64,000 nucleotides of DNA, taken from the NCBI GenBank assembly GCA_037042915.1, contig CM073200.1, forward strand, positions 1,674,001-1,738,000, written 5' to 3'. Within the stretch, counting starts at the first letter, position 1; each line of letters starts with the position of its first letter. This DNA comes from Auricularia sp. M13 (Eukaryota; Basidiomycota; Agaricomycetes; Auriculariales; Auriculariaceae). The notes beneath the pieces are model-generated. The model saw only the letters and a program-made list of their open reading frames with translations, did no database searches and had not been told where the DNA came from. Positions 1 to 10,122 of the stretch are shown one piece after another. A program made the translations under genes and the position numbers.

Positions 1-480
1 GCACACCAACGGGCACCGCTCTCGGTGCGCGTTGGTGTTCCGTCATTCCGCGCTGATATTTAGGCTCGCGGACGTCAGGTCAAACACCTGTGACCGCCCC
101 GAGGAGATTGAGCGCGAATTGCGGGAGATCGCGCACCAGTCTGCGCGAGACGCCCGACCTCGCGCAGACGTCCCCCGTCCACCCACCCCGCAGCTCGCTG
201 CTTCCGAATTTGGCTGAGTCAGAGGCCACTATGCACCAGCCAGCGCGCGGAAGCCGTGCCGTGTCGTCCTGCGAAGCGGCAACACAATTTGTGCGACGGG
301 GACGACAACGAGCACCACTCTCGGTGCGCTTGTTATTCCGTCATTTTGCGCTGATGTTCACGCTCGCGGATGCCAGGTCCAACACCCACGAACGCGCCGA
401 GGCGTTTGGTGGCGAGTTGCGGAAGATCGAGGACGCGTCTGAGCGAGACGGCCGACCTCGCACAGACGTCTCCAATGCGA
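1..480. repeat. Two imperfect copies of a ~299-bp repeat
   Basis: The block starting GCACCGCTCTCGGTGCGC at 13 recurs as GCACCACTCTCGGTGCGC at 312, an offset of 299 bp. Similarity continues for roughly 160 bp past each start (shared GACGTC and CGCGAGACGCCCGACCTCGC-like words) with many substitutions. The first copy may begin outside the window. I see no convincing gene in it; open frames on both strands reflect high GC content. Confidence 0.6.
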
Positions 481-1979
481 GCCGCTGCGTGAGACCTGCG
501 TATTCTGCGCGGCCATAGGCCCCACTGACGCTGCCTGCCCGCGGAAACAGCGTCTTATCGACGCGCGAGGCGTCGATTTCGTGCGAGTGCCCCGGGAGCA
601 TCCATCCGCGCGCCCGAACAAGGGCTCGTTGTCGCGCGATTCTGCACACAGGATCGAGCTCGGGGACTTTGGTCCCAACACCCGCGCCAGCCTGGAACGC
701 GGGCAGCACGCAGGAGGCGAGGTACGTCCCCGGCTGGTTCGCACGACCACCGAGTTCGGCTCACACACACCCCCGGAGATGCTCGACGCGCGTCCTGCTG
801 GGCGTCTCGCACGCAGTCGGTCTCGCGCGACCGAATCTTGCTGCGAGTCGCGTGCGGGGCGCCGCGGTTCGGTCAGAATGCCCTTTGGGCGACCGAACGC
901 ATTCGGACACGCCTGCAGCAAGGACCTTGGGCGCGCAATATCACGGCCGCAGGACATGCCCGTGGACAATTTGAGCGGCGTGCAGGTGTTGGAGAATGTG
1001 GGGGACGATGTGCGGGGGATATACGTACTGATTCCACACATTGTCAATAAACCTCGATTGTTGCACCTCCTCCGAGTCGCGCGTGCGTCTGCGACACCAT
1101 GTGTGTTGAATGCAAGGGTATATCAGCCGCGGTCGTCGCTGGCGATGGGAAAGAAATGCAAAACGTACCTTTGACCAAGTTGTACAATCAAACGCGTGCA
1201 TGTCCTATTGCACGACGTTTGATGCGTGCTGCTTGGTCAAACAGGCCTGGAAGACCTGTGTAGCATTACAATCGAGTGTCAGCACACGGAATAGAGTTAG
1301 AAACGCAGTACTTACCGCATAGGCTGCCGGGGAACGGCAAACAGATAGATTGCAAGTCGGACGAGGCAGCGCCGATGGACGTTTCCTAAATGCATTCTAG
1401 GAGATGATGATGTATCAGCGGCATTAACGCGATAGATAAAGATAGAAAACTTACCGTCGATGTCGAGGGGACGGCGTCGACGACCGATGTTGGATGGAGG
1501 TCGGCGGCGAGATGCGCAGAGCCTGCACTGCAGTCGTCCTGCGCATGCCGACCAGCAACCGTGAGCTCAGCGAGAAGGCAGCAGCACGTAGTACTGCACC
1601 TTCATACGCGGCGTCGACAAGGCGGATGAACCAAATGACGAGGCAGAGCCGACGGACGACTGCGATGCTCTGCTGCGAGTATCAAAGTCCTCCGAGAAGT
1701 TCGGTCCTTTGGGACCTGGGTGTCTCTACAGGCCAGCAGTGCAGACCCTGCCGTTGGCGGTTTTCTGGACGGTGACGATGGTGATGGCTACAGGAATCTA
1801 ATCGGGTCGTTTGCATTGGCGCAACTGTGAGCGTTTGAGACGGGTGCAATAGCAACCTCTCACCCGAACGCTCACCATCCCCAAACAAATGACCCAGAGT
1901 CGTCAACAGTCAAGGCACAAGAAAATCAAGTCCTTGCACTACTTACTACGTGTATATTCTGCTCATAGGTATGCTGGTT
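481..1979. other. No recognisable gene
   Basis: GC-rich to about 1,000, then mixed composition. Several frames are open for 200-230 codons on both strands between 340 and 1,180, but they overlap each other, start at arbitrary points and are rich in Arg, Ser and Pro, as expected from unconstrained GC-rich DNA. No domain motif or convincing exon structure was seen. Confidence 0.5.
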
Positions 1980-3078
1980 GAATCCTGGCGCTGCGCTTTT
2001 ATGAGGTGTCAGTTGCCTTCACTGTTTTGCTCACTAAGTACGCATTTCTTCATGTAGAAATACGCGCAATACCACTTCAGGGCTGTACTGGTGAGGCGGT
2101 CCTAACTATACCGTGGCAATACCCGCAGGTGCGCGCTTTCTGGCTTGGCGTTGGCCGCTGCAATGGCCAAAGCAGTTCTCTCACAGTTCACCCATTTCCT
2201 GTCTAAAACACACGGTTTACACGGCGTTAAACCTGTGCTGACAAGGCGAATCGAACGGTATTTATACTGCGTCCAATGGTGCGCATTTGATGTCTTGGCA
2301 TCGTCCGCTACAGTGACCAAACTATCGTCTTTATAGCTTGCGCAGTTCTTGTCCAAAACGCACGATTCGCGTGACTTCAGAAATGCGTTGACTAGGCGAT
2401 TCGAACGCTACCCATACCGCGCTCGAAGGTGCGCGTTTCATGTCTTGGCATCGGCCGCTGCAACAGCCAAACTAGCTTACACATAACTCACTCAGTTCTT
2501 GACCAAAATGCGCGATCTTTACGGCGTTGGGACCGCGCCGACGAGGCGATTGGAACCGTACCCATACCCCCGTCTGAAGGTGCGCGTTTTACATCTTGGC
2601 ATCGGCCGCTGCAACAGCCAAACTAGCTTACACATAACTCACTCAGTTCTTGACCAAACTGCGCGCTCCTTACGGCGTTGGGACCGCGCCGACGAGGCGA
2701 TTGGAACGCTATCTATACCGCGCTCGAAGGTGCGCGTTTTACATCTTGGCATCGGCCGCTGCAACGGCCAAACTAGCTTACACATGACTCACTCAGTTCT
2801 TGACCAAAATGCGCAATCTTTACGGCGTTGGGACCGCGCCGACAAGGCGATTCGAACGCTACCCATACCGCGCTCGAAGGTGCGCATTTCATGTCTTGGC
2901 ATCGGCCGCTGCAACAGCCAGACTAGCTTACACATAACTCACTCAGTTATTGACCAAAATGCGCAATCTTTACGGCGTTGGGACCGCGCCGACAAGGCGA
3001 TTCGAACGCTACCCATACCCCGTCTGAAGGTGCGTGTTTTACATCTTGGCATCGGCCGCTGCAACCGCCAAACTAGCT
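1980..3078 (+). repeat. ~150-bp minisatellite, seven to eight units
   Basis: Tandem units begin at about 2129, 2279, 2430, 2581, 2731, 2881 and 3031 (period 150-151 bp), and a very diverged unit precedes 2129. Each unit contains GGCATCGGCCGCTGCAAC, then ACTCACTCAGTTCTTGACC, then GGCGTTGGGACCGCGCCGAC. Units from 2430 onward are nearly identical, whereas those to the left are progressively diverged. The last unit stops after about 48 bp at 3078. Because 150 is a multiple of three, a frame stays open across the right-hand units; this is not evidence of a gene. Confidence 0.9.
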
Positions 3079-3425
3079 CGGACGGACACGCGGAGTGCTC
3101 GGCTCGCACAACAGCAGCAGCAGTGGAGTGGGCCATCGGCAGTCGCAGTCTTTGGGCTGGTCTGCGGCGGATTTGGGATACGAGGAGGTCAAGGAGAACT
3201 TGCCTCGTGCGTTCAACATCACTTGTTATTCGCCTGCCCCACTTTCCTGATGTTTTGCTCCTCTGCGCGCAGTGCACCTCACGCCGCCGACACCGCTGCA
3301 TGCACAAATCAAGCCCTGACTCTCCGCAAGTGGTGGGCTGGAGGTGCCGAGTGCTGCTCTGAGTCCCGCGGGCAGCTGTCGCCCGTCACGAGCTCAGGCG
3401 TTCGTCGACTTCGTGCCAAAGGATC

Positions 3426-3485
3426 GGCAACCTGCGAGAGTTGCGCACAGGCGCTTAATTTTGTGCGCAACTCTCGCAGGTTGCC
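3426..3485. repeat. Perfect 23-bp inverted repeat (hairpin)
   Basis: GGCAACCTGCGAGAGTTGCG plus CAC (3426-3448) is exactly complementary to 3463-3485, with a 14-nt AT-rich loop. It could form a strong stem in RNA or DNA, or be the remnant of a small palindromic transposon. No adjacent gene gives it an obvious role. Confidence 0.85.
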
Positions 3486-3623
3486 GGATTGCGGTTTTGT
3501 CTGACAGAAAAATAATTTATAGGGATATCCAAGTTTCCTGGGGCCACATATGTATACCTGTCAGCAAGATATGCATCATTACTCAACGGTGGCAATGTCC
3601 AAACTCTCGGTGGCTGTGTCAAT

Positions 3624-3678
3624 ATTCCCAGGATCTGCTTGTAAGGGCTGGCACAGCCTCCAAGCAGATCCTGGGAAT
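3624..3678. repeat. Perfect 17-bp inverted repeat
   Basis: ATTCCCAGGATCTGCTT (3624-3640) pairs exactly with 3662-3678 across a 21-nt loop. It lies about 140 bp after another strong hairpin, in otherwise featureless DNA. Confidence 0.85.
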
Positions 3679-4249
3679 TGCTTGGTCATCTGAGCCGAAG
3701 CCCTTGGTTGCGATGCTCGGGCACGAGCAGGACAAGTCTGCGGGGTCGCAAAGGAGGTTAACAGGCCAGTGCAGAAGCAGGAGTTTCTTTCAGAATATAT
3801 ATGCCCGGGTCTCCATTACTGCACGCGCAGTTTCAAGCCATAATTTGTAATTATCTACAGTTGGGACTTAGTTTCAGCTGCAAAAGGTGATAAATATCGT
3901 AGATCAATGCTTTCTATGCATATTATCGCAAGAACAGAGGCCCAAATCTGTCTGTACGGCTCTGAAAGTGCTCCTGTGTGTTTCGCCAGGTTCTTAAGCG
4001 CCCTGACAGAACGCAACACAGCCACAAGTCCGCCACTTGAACCTGAGTCGCTACGTGTCCACCCGCCACCCATCCGTACGCTCATGGCCTGCATTGTAAC
4101 GGCTGGATACTGATCCGAGCATGCGTTCAGCAGTACAAGCCATGCCAATTTTCTCCAGGCGCTCGTATATGGCGTCGTTCTGCGACCGGATGAAAGGACT
4201 GGCCACTCGTGAGCATAAGGGTGGAAAACATCTGTGAATTCGCCAGACT
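3679..4249. other. Upstream region without recognisable gene
   Basis: Short open frames only. It precedes the first plus-strand gene and may contain its promoter or an upstream exon. No TATA box or other convincing control element was singled out. Confidence 0.4.
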
Positions 4250-6549
4250 GATGACGCTGGCTATAGGCTTGTCCAATTCAAAGTCGGAACGCACCCTGTG
4301 GAACGGTGTTGGTGTGCTCACCGGCAGTCCATCGGGCGAGTCAGAGGCACCAGCTGCGGCCCGTCATACGGTTGAAACGAATGCATATTCGCCAGACAAG
4401 ATTGTGCAAGAGCCACCAATCCCAGCTTCCCGTGACCACCCACCGCTTACTGAGCGGCCAGTGAAGAAGGCCTTGCGCTACCCCAAGTCTGGCCAGGTCA
4501 CGTACAAACGCGACCGCCGCTTCCCGCTTGGAGCATGCGAGGAGATGCAGTTTGACCAGGAGCGCAAGCAAGAGCTCAAAGACGCTGTGCATCGTGCAGC
4601 AATACACCCCAAATTCATCAACGAGCCCAAGGACGGCATCTTCCCCGAGCGTCCCCCAGTTCCAGGCCAACATAGCCTTACGCCTGGCGTTCCGCTCGTG
4701 CTTGTTGACAAGACGGATCCGTCTCTGTATGAGACACATGCTGCGTTGCTCACACCCACCACACTGGATGCCTGCCCGCTTGCGCAAAACATTTATGACG
4801 ATGAAGACTCGGAGCTCACGCGCCTCTCGATCCGGGAGCTCTGCCTCCTGCTTTTGAAGCTGACGTACGGGGACAAGAATTCAACAAACGAGGACGATAA
4901 GAAACCAATATGGACCTTCGGGTTCTTCAAGAACATGCGCGACAACGGCAACGGTGGATCGGGAGAGGGCTCGTTTTCGTTTGCGGCCACTGCGAGTGAA
5001 GGCGAGGGTCGCGGTGTCGTTCAGCCAGCTCAGCAAACCCATGACCCCGCGTCAGAGCGGCGTAGGCTCAATGTGACGCGCGTTCTCGGTGAGTAGCTTG
5101 ATGTCCACCAATATATTGTAGTGCTCAAACTATGCTGCTCGAGCAGGCGTTCTTGCTGCAAAGTCTCTGAAGTTGACCATCTCGAAGACCGAACTTGAGG
5201 ATGCGTACTTCAAGGCAGTACAGAACAACATCGGTGGCTTCGGCTCCTTCCTGAACAAGTTCTTCACGTCCATCCAGGTGCGTGTATCCAACTTCCTTGT
5301 GGTGCCTGCTGAAGCGTGTTGACAGGTGAATGTTAGCCGCATCGTTCCCCAGGACCTCGACGCCTTGCCGCGCTCGCTTGGCGACCAGGGTGCAGTCCAC
5401 GCCGACACGAAGGACTGCACATGGCTCTACACAATTGCCATCAAAACGCTGCGACTTCCAATGGGCAGCGACCCGGGCGCCTTCATGTTTCCCGAGGTCG
5501 GCGTCTACGCATGCCAGGTTGAATGGCTGTATGAGGAGGATGGATACAACCATGGAGTCGCGATCTACCTCCTGCGCGGCCATCATGCGCATGGTGGCTT
5601 TCCGCCCCAGATATCCAGCGGGGAAGGCTGGCGCGTCATGTACGTGTGCTATCCGAGCAAGATCGCATGCGACCGCTCCGGCGCCTGTGCGAGTTCGCCT
5701 CCCCTTGGTTTTGGCGGCGATGGAATGGACCGGGGAAAAGCACGGCTCAACTTCATGGAGAACGGCTTTCCGCACTTTGGTACTTGGAAGAACTGGGGCA
5801 CCTGGCATGCACGAGAGACTGCATTTGCGCGCTACAATGCGTGGAAAGTGGGCGAGGCGCTCGGAGCGTTCCGCGGACGCGCGAGTCTGAAGGAGCTCGT
5901 GGAGCAGTCGGAGTACAAGGATGAGAATGGCGACTGGCAGAAATGCAAGTTTGAGCATCTTGTCGACCCGGAGCTCGACAGGGCGCACCACCAGGAGATG
6001 GTGCTTCGTGCCCAGCGGCATGTCGAACGTGCAAAGTTCACTCTCCTTGGACTTCGCAGAGAGCAGCTGCGTAGGTACAAGCGGACGTTCCAGAGCTCTC
6101 CAGCTGAGCTTATTCCGCCACCCGCCTTTGACAAACTCGACGCCCCGCCGATGGATGTGCTTGTTATTGCAGATAGTCGGTCATACCACCACGTGCGTAT
6201 TTATTTACTTGCCGTTTGCTTAGTACTGTGTCTAACTATTTGCGCACAGAACAAAGTTGCCTATCTTGTCTGCCTCGACGATCCAGGCAGCGACGAGGAA
6301 CGCTGGATCTGGGTTGATGGTTCAAAATGGTGAGTTTGGAGCGCCGATGGGAGCTTGCTGTCCGATGTGATATTCCTTTGCAGGGTGGGCGAGAATAAGA
6401 ACGAGTGTGTGGCCGAGTACAACACGAGGCTGGAGGTTCTGGCTGGAGAGTCACACGATTTGAGTGATCTGTCACGGTGCATACTCTATACCCAGAGTCA
6501 GAATCGGGCTGACCATCCCATCCTTGCAGCTCAGACGATGTTTCTATGA
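4250..6549 (+). CDS. Unrecognised multi-exon protein, about 640 aa
   Basis: Five exons are supported. The chosen start is the ATG at 4250 (MTLAIGLSNS); upstream coding is possible. Exon 1 runs to about 5090 and is followed by a short exon (about 5147-5277), a long exon (about 5326-6193), a small exon ending GSKW near 6330, and a last exon to the stop at 6549. Introns are about 45-55 nt with GTGAGT or GTGCGT donors. The N-terminal half is Pro/acid rich; the central part (EVGVYACQVEWLYEEDGYNH, then a Trp-rich segment WKNWGTWHARETAF) looks globular. I recognise no family and see no catalytic signature. An alternative final intron (donor GTGCAT near 6478, acceptor TTGCAG near 6530) would move the stop to about 6632, so the 3' end is uncertain, and it might even join the next gene. 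Expression is unproven. Confidence 0.6.
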
Positions 6550-6774
6550 GCGAGGGGCATTCCGGGTCACTTGTGCGGGAATGCAACGTAGTAAGCTGTC
6601 CTTCTTCTGCGCAGAGTCAGGCAGTGTACTGACTCGAGCCATAGACACCCCAGCCTATAGCTGTAAGCGATCCGTGTGCTAGTGCGCTGTCGAACATCGC
6701 TACGCAGGTGCATGAATATCTACAGATAGTAGCTGAGCAGCATACTCACCAGGATTCAATGATAGCCTCCACAG

Positions 6775-9761
6775 ACTACAGACAAACCTGCCGATGGACC
6801 TTTGCGGCGATCCAAAAGAAAGAAACCCGAGACGGTGAGTTCTATTGTGGCATGATGAGTGCGAGTCATCTGATAGGATACAGCCCGTGGCCCCACCACC
6901 ACCTGCGAAGCGCGGGAGTGCAGGGCGCAGAGCCAACCCAAGCTCGTCTGCTGCAACTTCGGCCTTCCGCCAAAGCCCTTCTGCTACGGCAGTCAACGAG
7001 CAGCTCGCAGTCAACGCAAAGCTCGCAGTCGCTCCTGCTACAGTGGCACCTAAAGTACGCGCAAAAAAGCAAAGCGTGCTAGATGTGGCACGGGTGGAAC
7101 AAGCCCTCATGTCTACCGACTGGACGGCACTCAGCAACAAGCTCGCTGTCGGACGGCAGACGTTGCTGGCTGGGCGGCGCCGGCATGACTTTAAGGAGCT
7201 GTGGAATCTCATGGGAGAGCATCGACAGCACTCGAGGCTACGTAGCCAGCTTCCTCACAACACGGGTGCTCGAGCAATTGTTGGCCTGAAGCTCGCTATT
7301 GAGTGCGGGCGTGTGCTGCCTGTGCTGCATGAAGCAGAGCACATTGCGCGACTTGTGCAGACATGGACGGCTGTCGAGGGTGCACAGTCAATTGTCTATA
7401 TGAAAGACTGGGTGCTCACCGACGCGCCGCGCCTTGCAGCTCACGTCTTCGACCATTCGACGATGTGGAGCTTGGACGACCTTGATGCTTTGAGCGGCCA
7501 CAGCGACGAGGCCTTGAAGTCCATGATCAAGACCACAACTATTCCATGGGTCGACAACCTTGCTCTCGAAATTTTGCGCTTCATGCTCAGGGTGCAGGGT
7601 GCGCATCACAGACTCACTGTTCACACTACTCGTCGAACACGGACTGCGAAGAGCGGCCCGAGCATGATGCCGGATGCCATGTCTTTGGCCCATGACATCG
7701 AGATGGACCGCGATAGCGATACAACTCTTGCCGATCTCGCGCGTGTTGTCAACACCAACGCAGAGAACGCCGTCGGCGATGATGACCACATGGATCTCGA
7801 GTACCACGACACTAGTTCTAGCGAGAGCGACTCGTCCTGGGAAGAGGACTCGGACAGCTCAAGCGACGACGAGGCGTGGTGCAATGCGAACGACTCTGGA
7901 GATGGCGGTAGTTCGGACGACGAGGATGCCCATGCCGCGGTGGACGCTAGTCCTGTGGTGACCCGGACGATGGATCTGGCACCAACACCCATGGCCCACC
8001 AGTTGCGCCAACTGCCAGTCAGCAATCTGCGCCTTCAACATCGGCCTGCAAAGGACCGAACTGTCAGCCTCGTGCTTCGTTGGCGAACGTTTGTCGACTC
8101 CGGTTACCAGCATCTAGCAGCAGCCTGCAGAGAACTTTTCACCAACGCCCTGTTTGAGCTTCTTCTTCTGCCAGCCGTGCGCAGCCAGCTGAAGTCGCTT
8201 GATGCTGACAACGACGACACGGAATCCGATAGCAACGTCGACAAGGCAAAGGCGTACGTGCTGCGGCGGGGTGTTGTCCTCGAGGCTGCAAGGAATGGAG
8301 CGCGTTCGCGTGCGATCTGGGCGTATGATAATCTGGGGCAAAAGCTCTGGACTCGGCCACACCTCTTGCTGGGATTCGACCATGCAGATCGTGCAGCGTC
8401 GCACATCCGGGATGGAAAAACAGATACGGTCCTTCAGTCGCTCGAGTTCGCGATCAACAGCTGGTTCTGCGCACACGAGGAGGACAGAGCGAGCGTCCAG
8501 CAGCTCGAAGCCGTGCTAGATTTTCACTCCACCGAGGTCGCGCGGGGAAAACTGGTGACAGCATCAGAGCTGGTGCCGTCGTCACTACTGGTGCATGACG
8601 CTCAGTCCAGTACAACAGATCCAACATCATCACGTCCGAGACGGAAGAGCAGACGTCGACGGTCTGCAGCAACATTGTCTGCAGCCACCCAACCGCATCG
8701 AGAGGACAAGATGCGTCCAGTGGACTTCCTGCTTTGCAAGTCGCTGTTATCGGCCCGCGAGCAGGAGTCCGATCTGCAGCATACTGCTGTCATCAAGAGC
8801 ATCTTCACGTTCTTTGGTGGTCAGCACCCTTTCAAGGCCAACAAATCTCTTTGCTATACGCCGGACCAACTTGAGGCGAATCCCGCGCGATGGAAGATGA
8901 CGATGAAGGCACGCGAGATGTTCCCAGACGCGTTGACACGCTCCAGGTCTGGCCTGTCAAACTGGATGGCGTTCTATGGCACGGGTCAGGGCGTGAAGAC
9001 CTTCGACTTTCTCGATATCTGGTGCAAGCGCCAGCCAACGACAGCCGCTGATATGCACAGTGTACGCGCCGCAGGTGAAACTGCAGGTATGTCAGCACCG
9101 CAGCTGCTTCTTGAAGGTGAAGACTAATTTTTCCAAAGGCCTGGACATCGTGAACGAGTCTGTGTGGGGGAAACAGCCATCGAGATATATCGGTTGGACT
9201 GACAAGAGCACGTTGGAGTCGAACATCACCAAGTGGTTCTCGAAAGACACGATGGACGCCTGGGAGAAATTCCTGCGCATCACTGGGACGCCGCCGTGGC
9301 GCAGGCTCGACAACTTGATTCATTCGCTGAACGCCGCGCCGTTCAAAGGCGCGGGACTGTGTCGATGGAATCTCGTTAACCGACTCAGCGAGATGGGTGT
9401 ATGCGAGCCGCCGACTATCTCCGACCTTGCCGTGTTCGTCAGGACAAAAAAGCTGGGTGCTTTCACGGGCCTGAAAGCACTTGGCTTCGATATCCCGGAC
9501 AAGCAGAGCACTGAGCGTGCACTCCGGCTTGTCGACGCGCATATCCGCTGGCGCTTCAAGGACGACCTGCTTGCCAGCATGAACTACAGCACCATTGTGC
9601 TGGAGAACGTGCTGTGCAAAGTCAGCCGCCTATCAAACTTCCTGCCAGGCCTTGGTGCTTCGCTGGACGAGTGGGCAGACGAGTACACCCCGTTGGCTTT
9701 GGAGTTGCTTCATACGCAGACTGACGAGTTTCAAGAGGACGCCTTCCTAGCGCGCGTGTAA
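6775..9761 (+). CDS. Unrecognised large protein, about 940 aa
   Basis: The main exon runs from 6884 to 9086, followed by a GTATGT...AAAG intron (9087-9138) and a last exon to the stop at 9761. A short upstream exon with an NLS-like basic stretch (RRSKRKKPET) fits a GTGAGT intron at 6835-6883, but the true start codon is not resolved. The protein has an Ala/Lys-rich N-terminus, an acidic Ser/Asp tract around 7,800-7,930, a second basic patch (PRRKSRRRRS) near 8,640, and a conserved-looking C-terminal domain with the words GTPPWRRLDNLIHSLNAAPF and LGAFTGLKALGF. The pattern suggests a nuclear protein; no enzyme motif is visible. It is co-oriented with the preceding unrecognised gene about 300 bp upstream and convergent with the next one. 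No function is assigned. Confidence 0.65.
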
Positions 9762-10122
9762 TTTTATTTCCAAATGTACAGGATAATGCGAGTGTACCAG
9801 CAGGACATATGGAGCGCGTGGAACGGAAGGAAGAGCGTTGGCAAAGGGTGTTGGGGTCGGATGATAAGACTACGTGGCGTTGAAATTCTCGTCCTGCGAG
9901 ACGAACATGGCATCAAAAACGTGCGAGATGGAGGGTGTGGTGTTGGTCTGGGGTCGAAGACGTTCGGAAAGCCAGGCACCCGAGGGTATATCAACAGTCT
10001 GGAAGCAGACATGGATGAAGATGTCAATCGCGCTGCCGCGGCGGATCTGGGTTCCGAATAAATATGCAAGGTCATGAAGAATGAGGGTATAAATACGCAC
10101 CAGTGTATCCGGTTTCACAAAG

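Noticed and set aside
340-1180. Long overlapping open frames on both strands (up to 229 codons)
   Set aside because: Several frames are open at once in GC-rich DNA, composition is Arg/Pro/Ser biased, and no motif, start context or intron pattern supports any of them.
2499-3362. A 287-codon open frame across the minisatellite
   Set aside because: It is open only because the unit is 150 bp, a multiple of three; it translates the repeat and runs into unrelated sequence.
4250-9761. TET/JBP-type dioxygenase linked to KDZ elements
   Set aside because: Such genes accompany KDZ transposons in mushrooms, so I looked for the HxD...H iron-binding pattern; nothing convincing appears in these proteins or elsewhere in the window.
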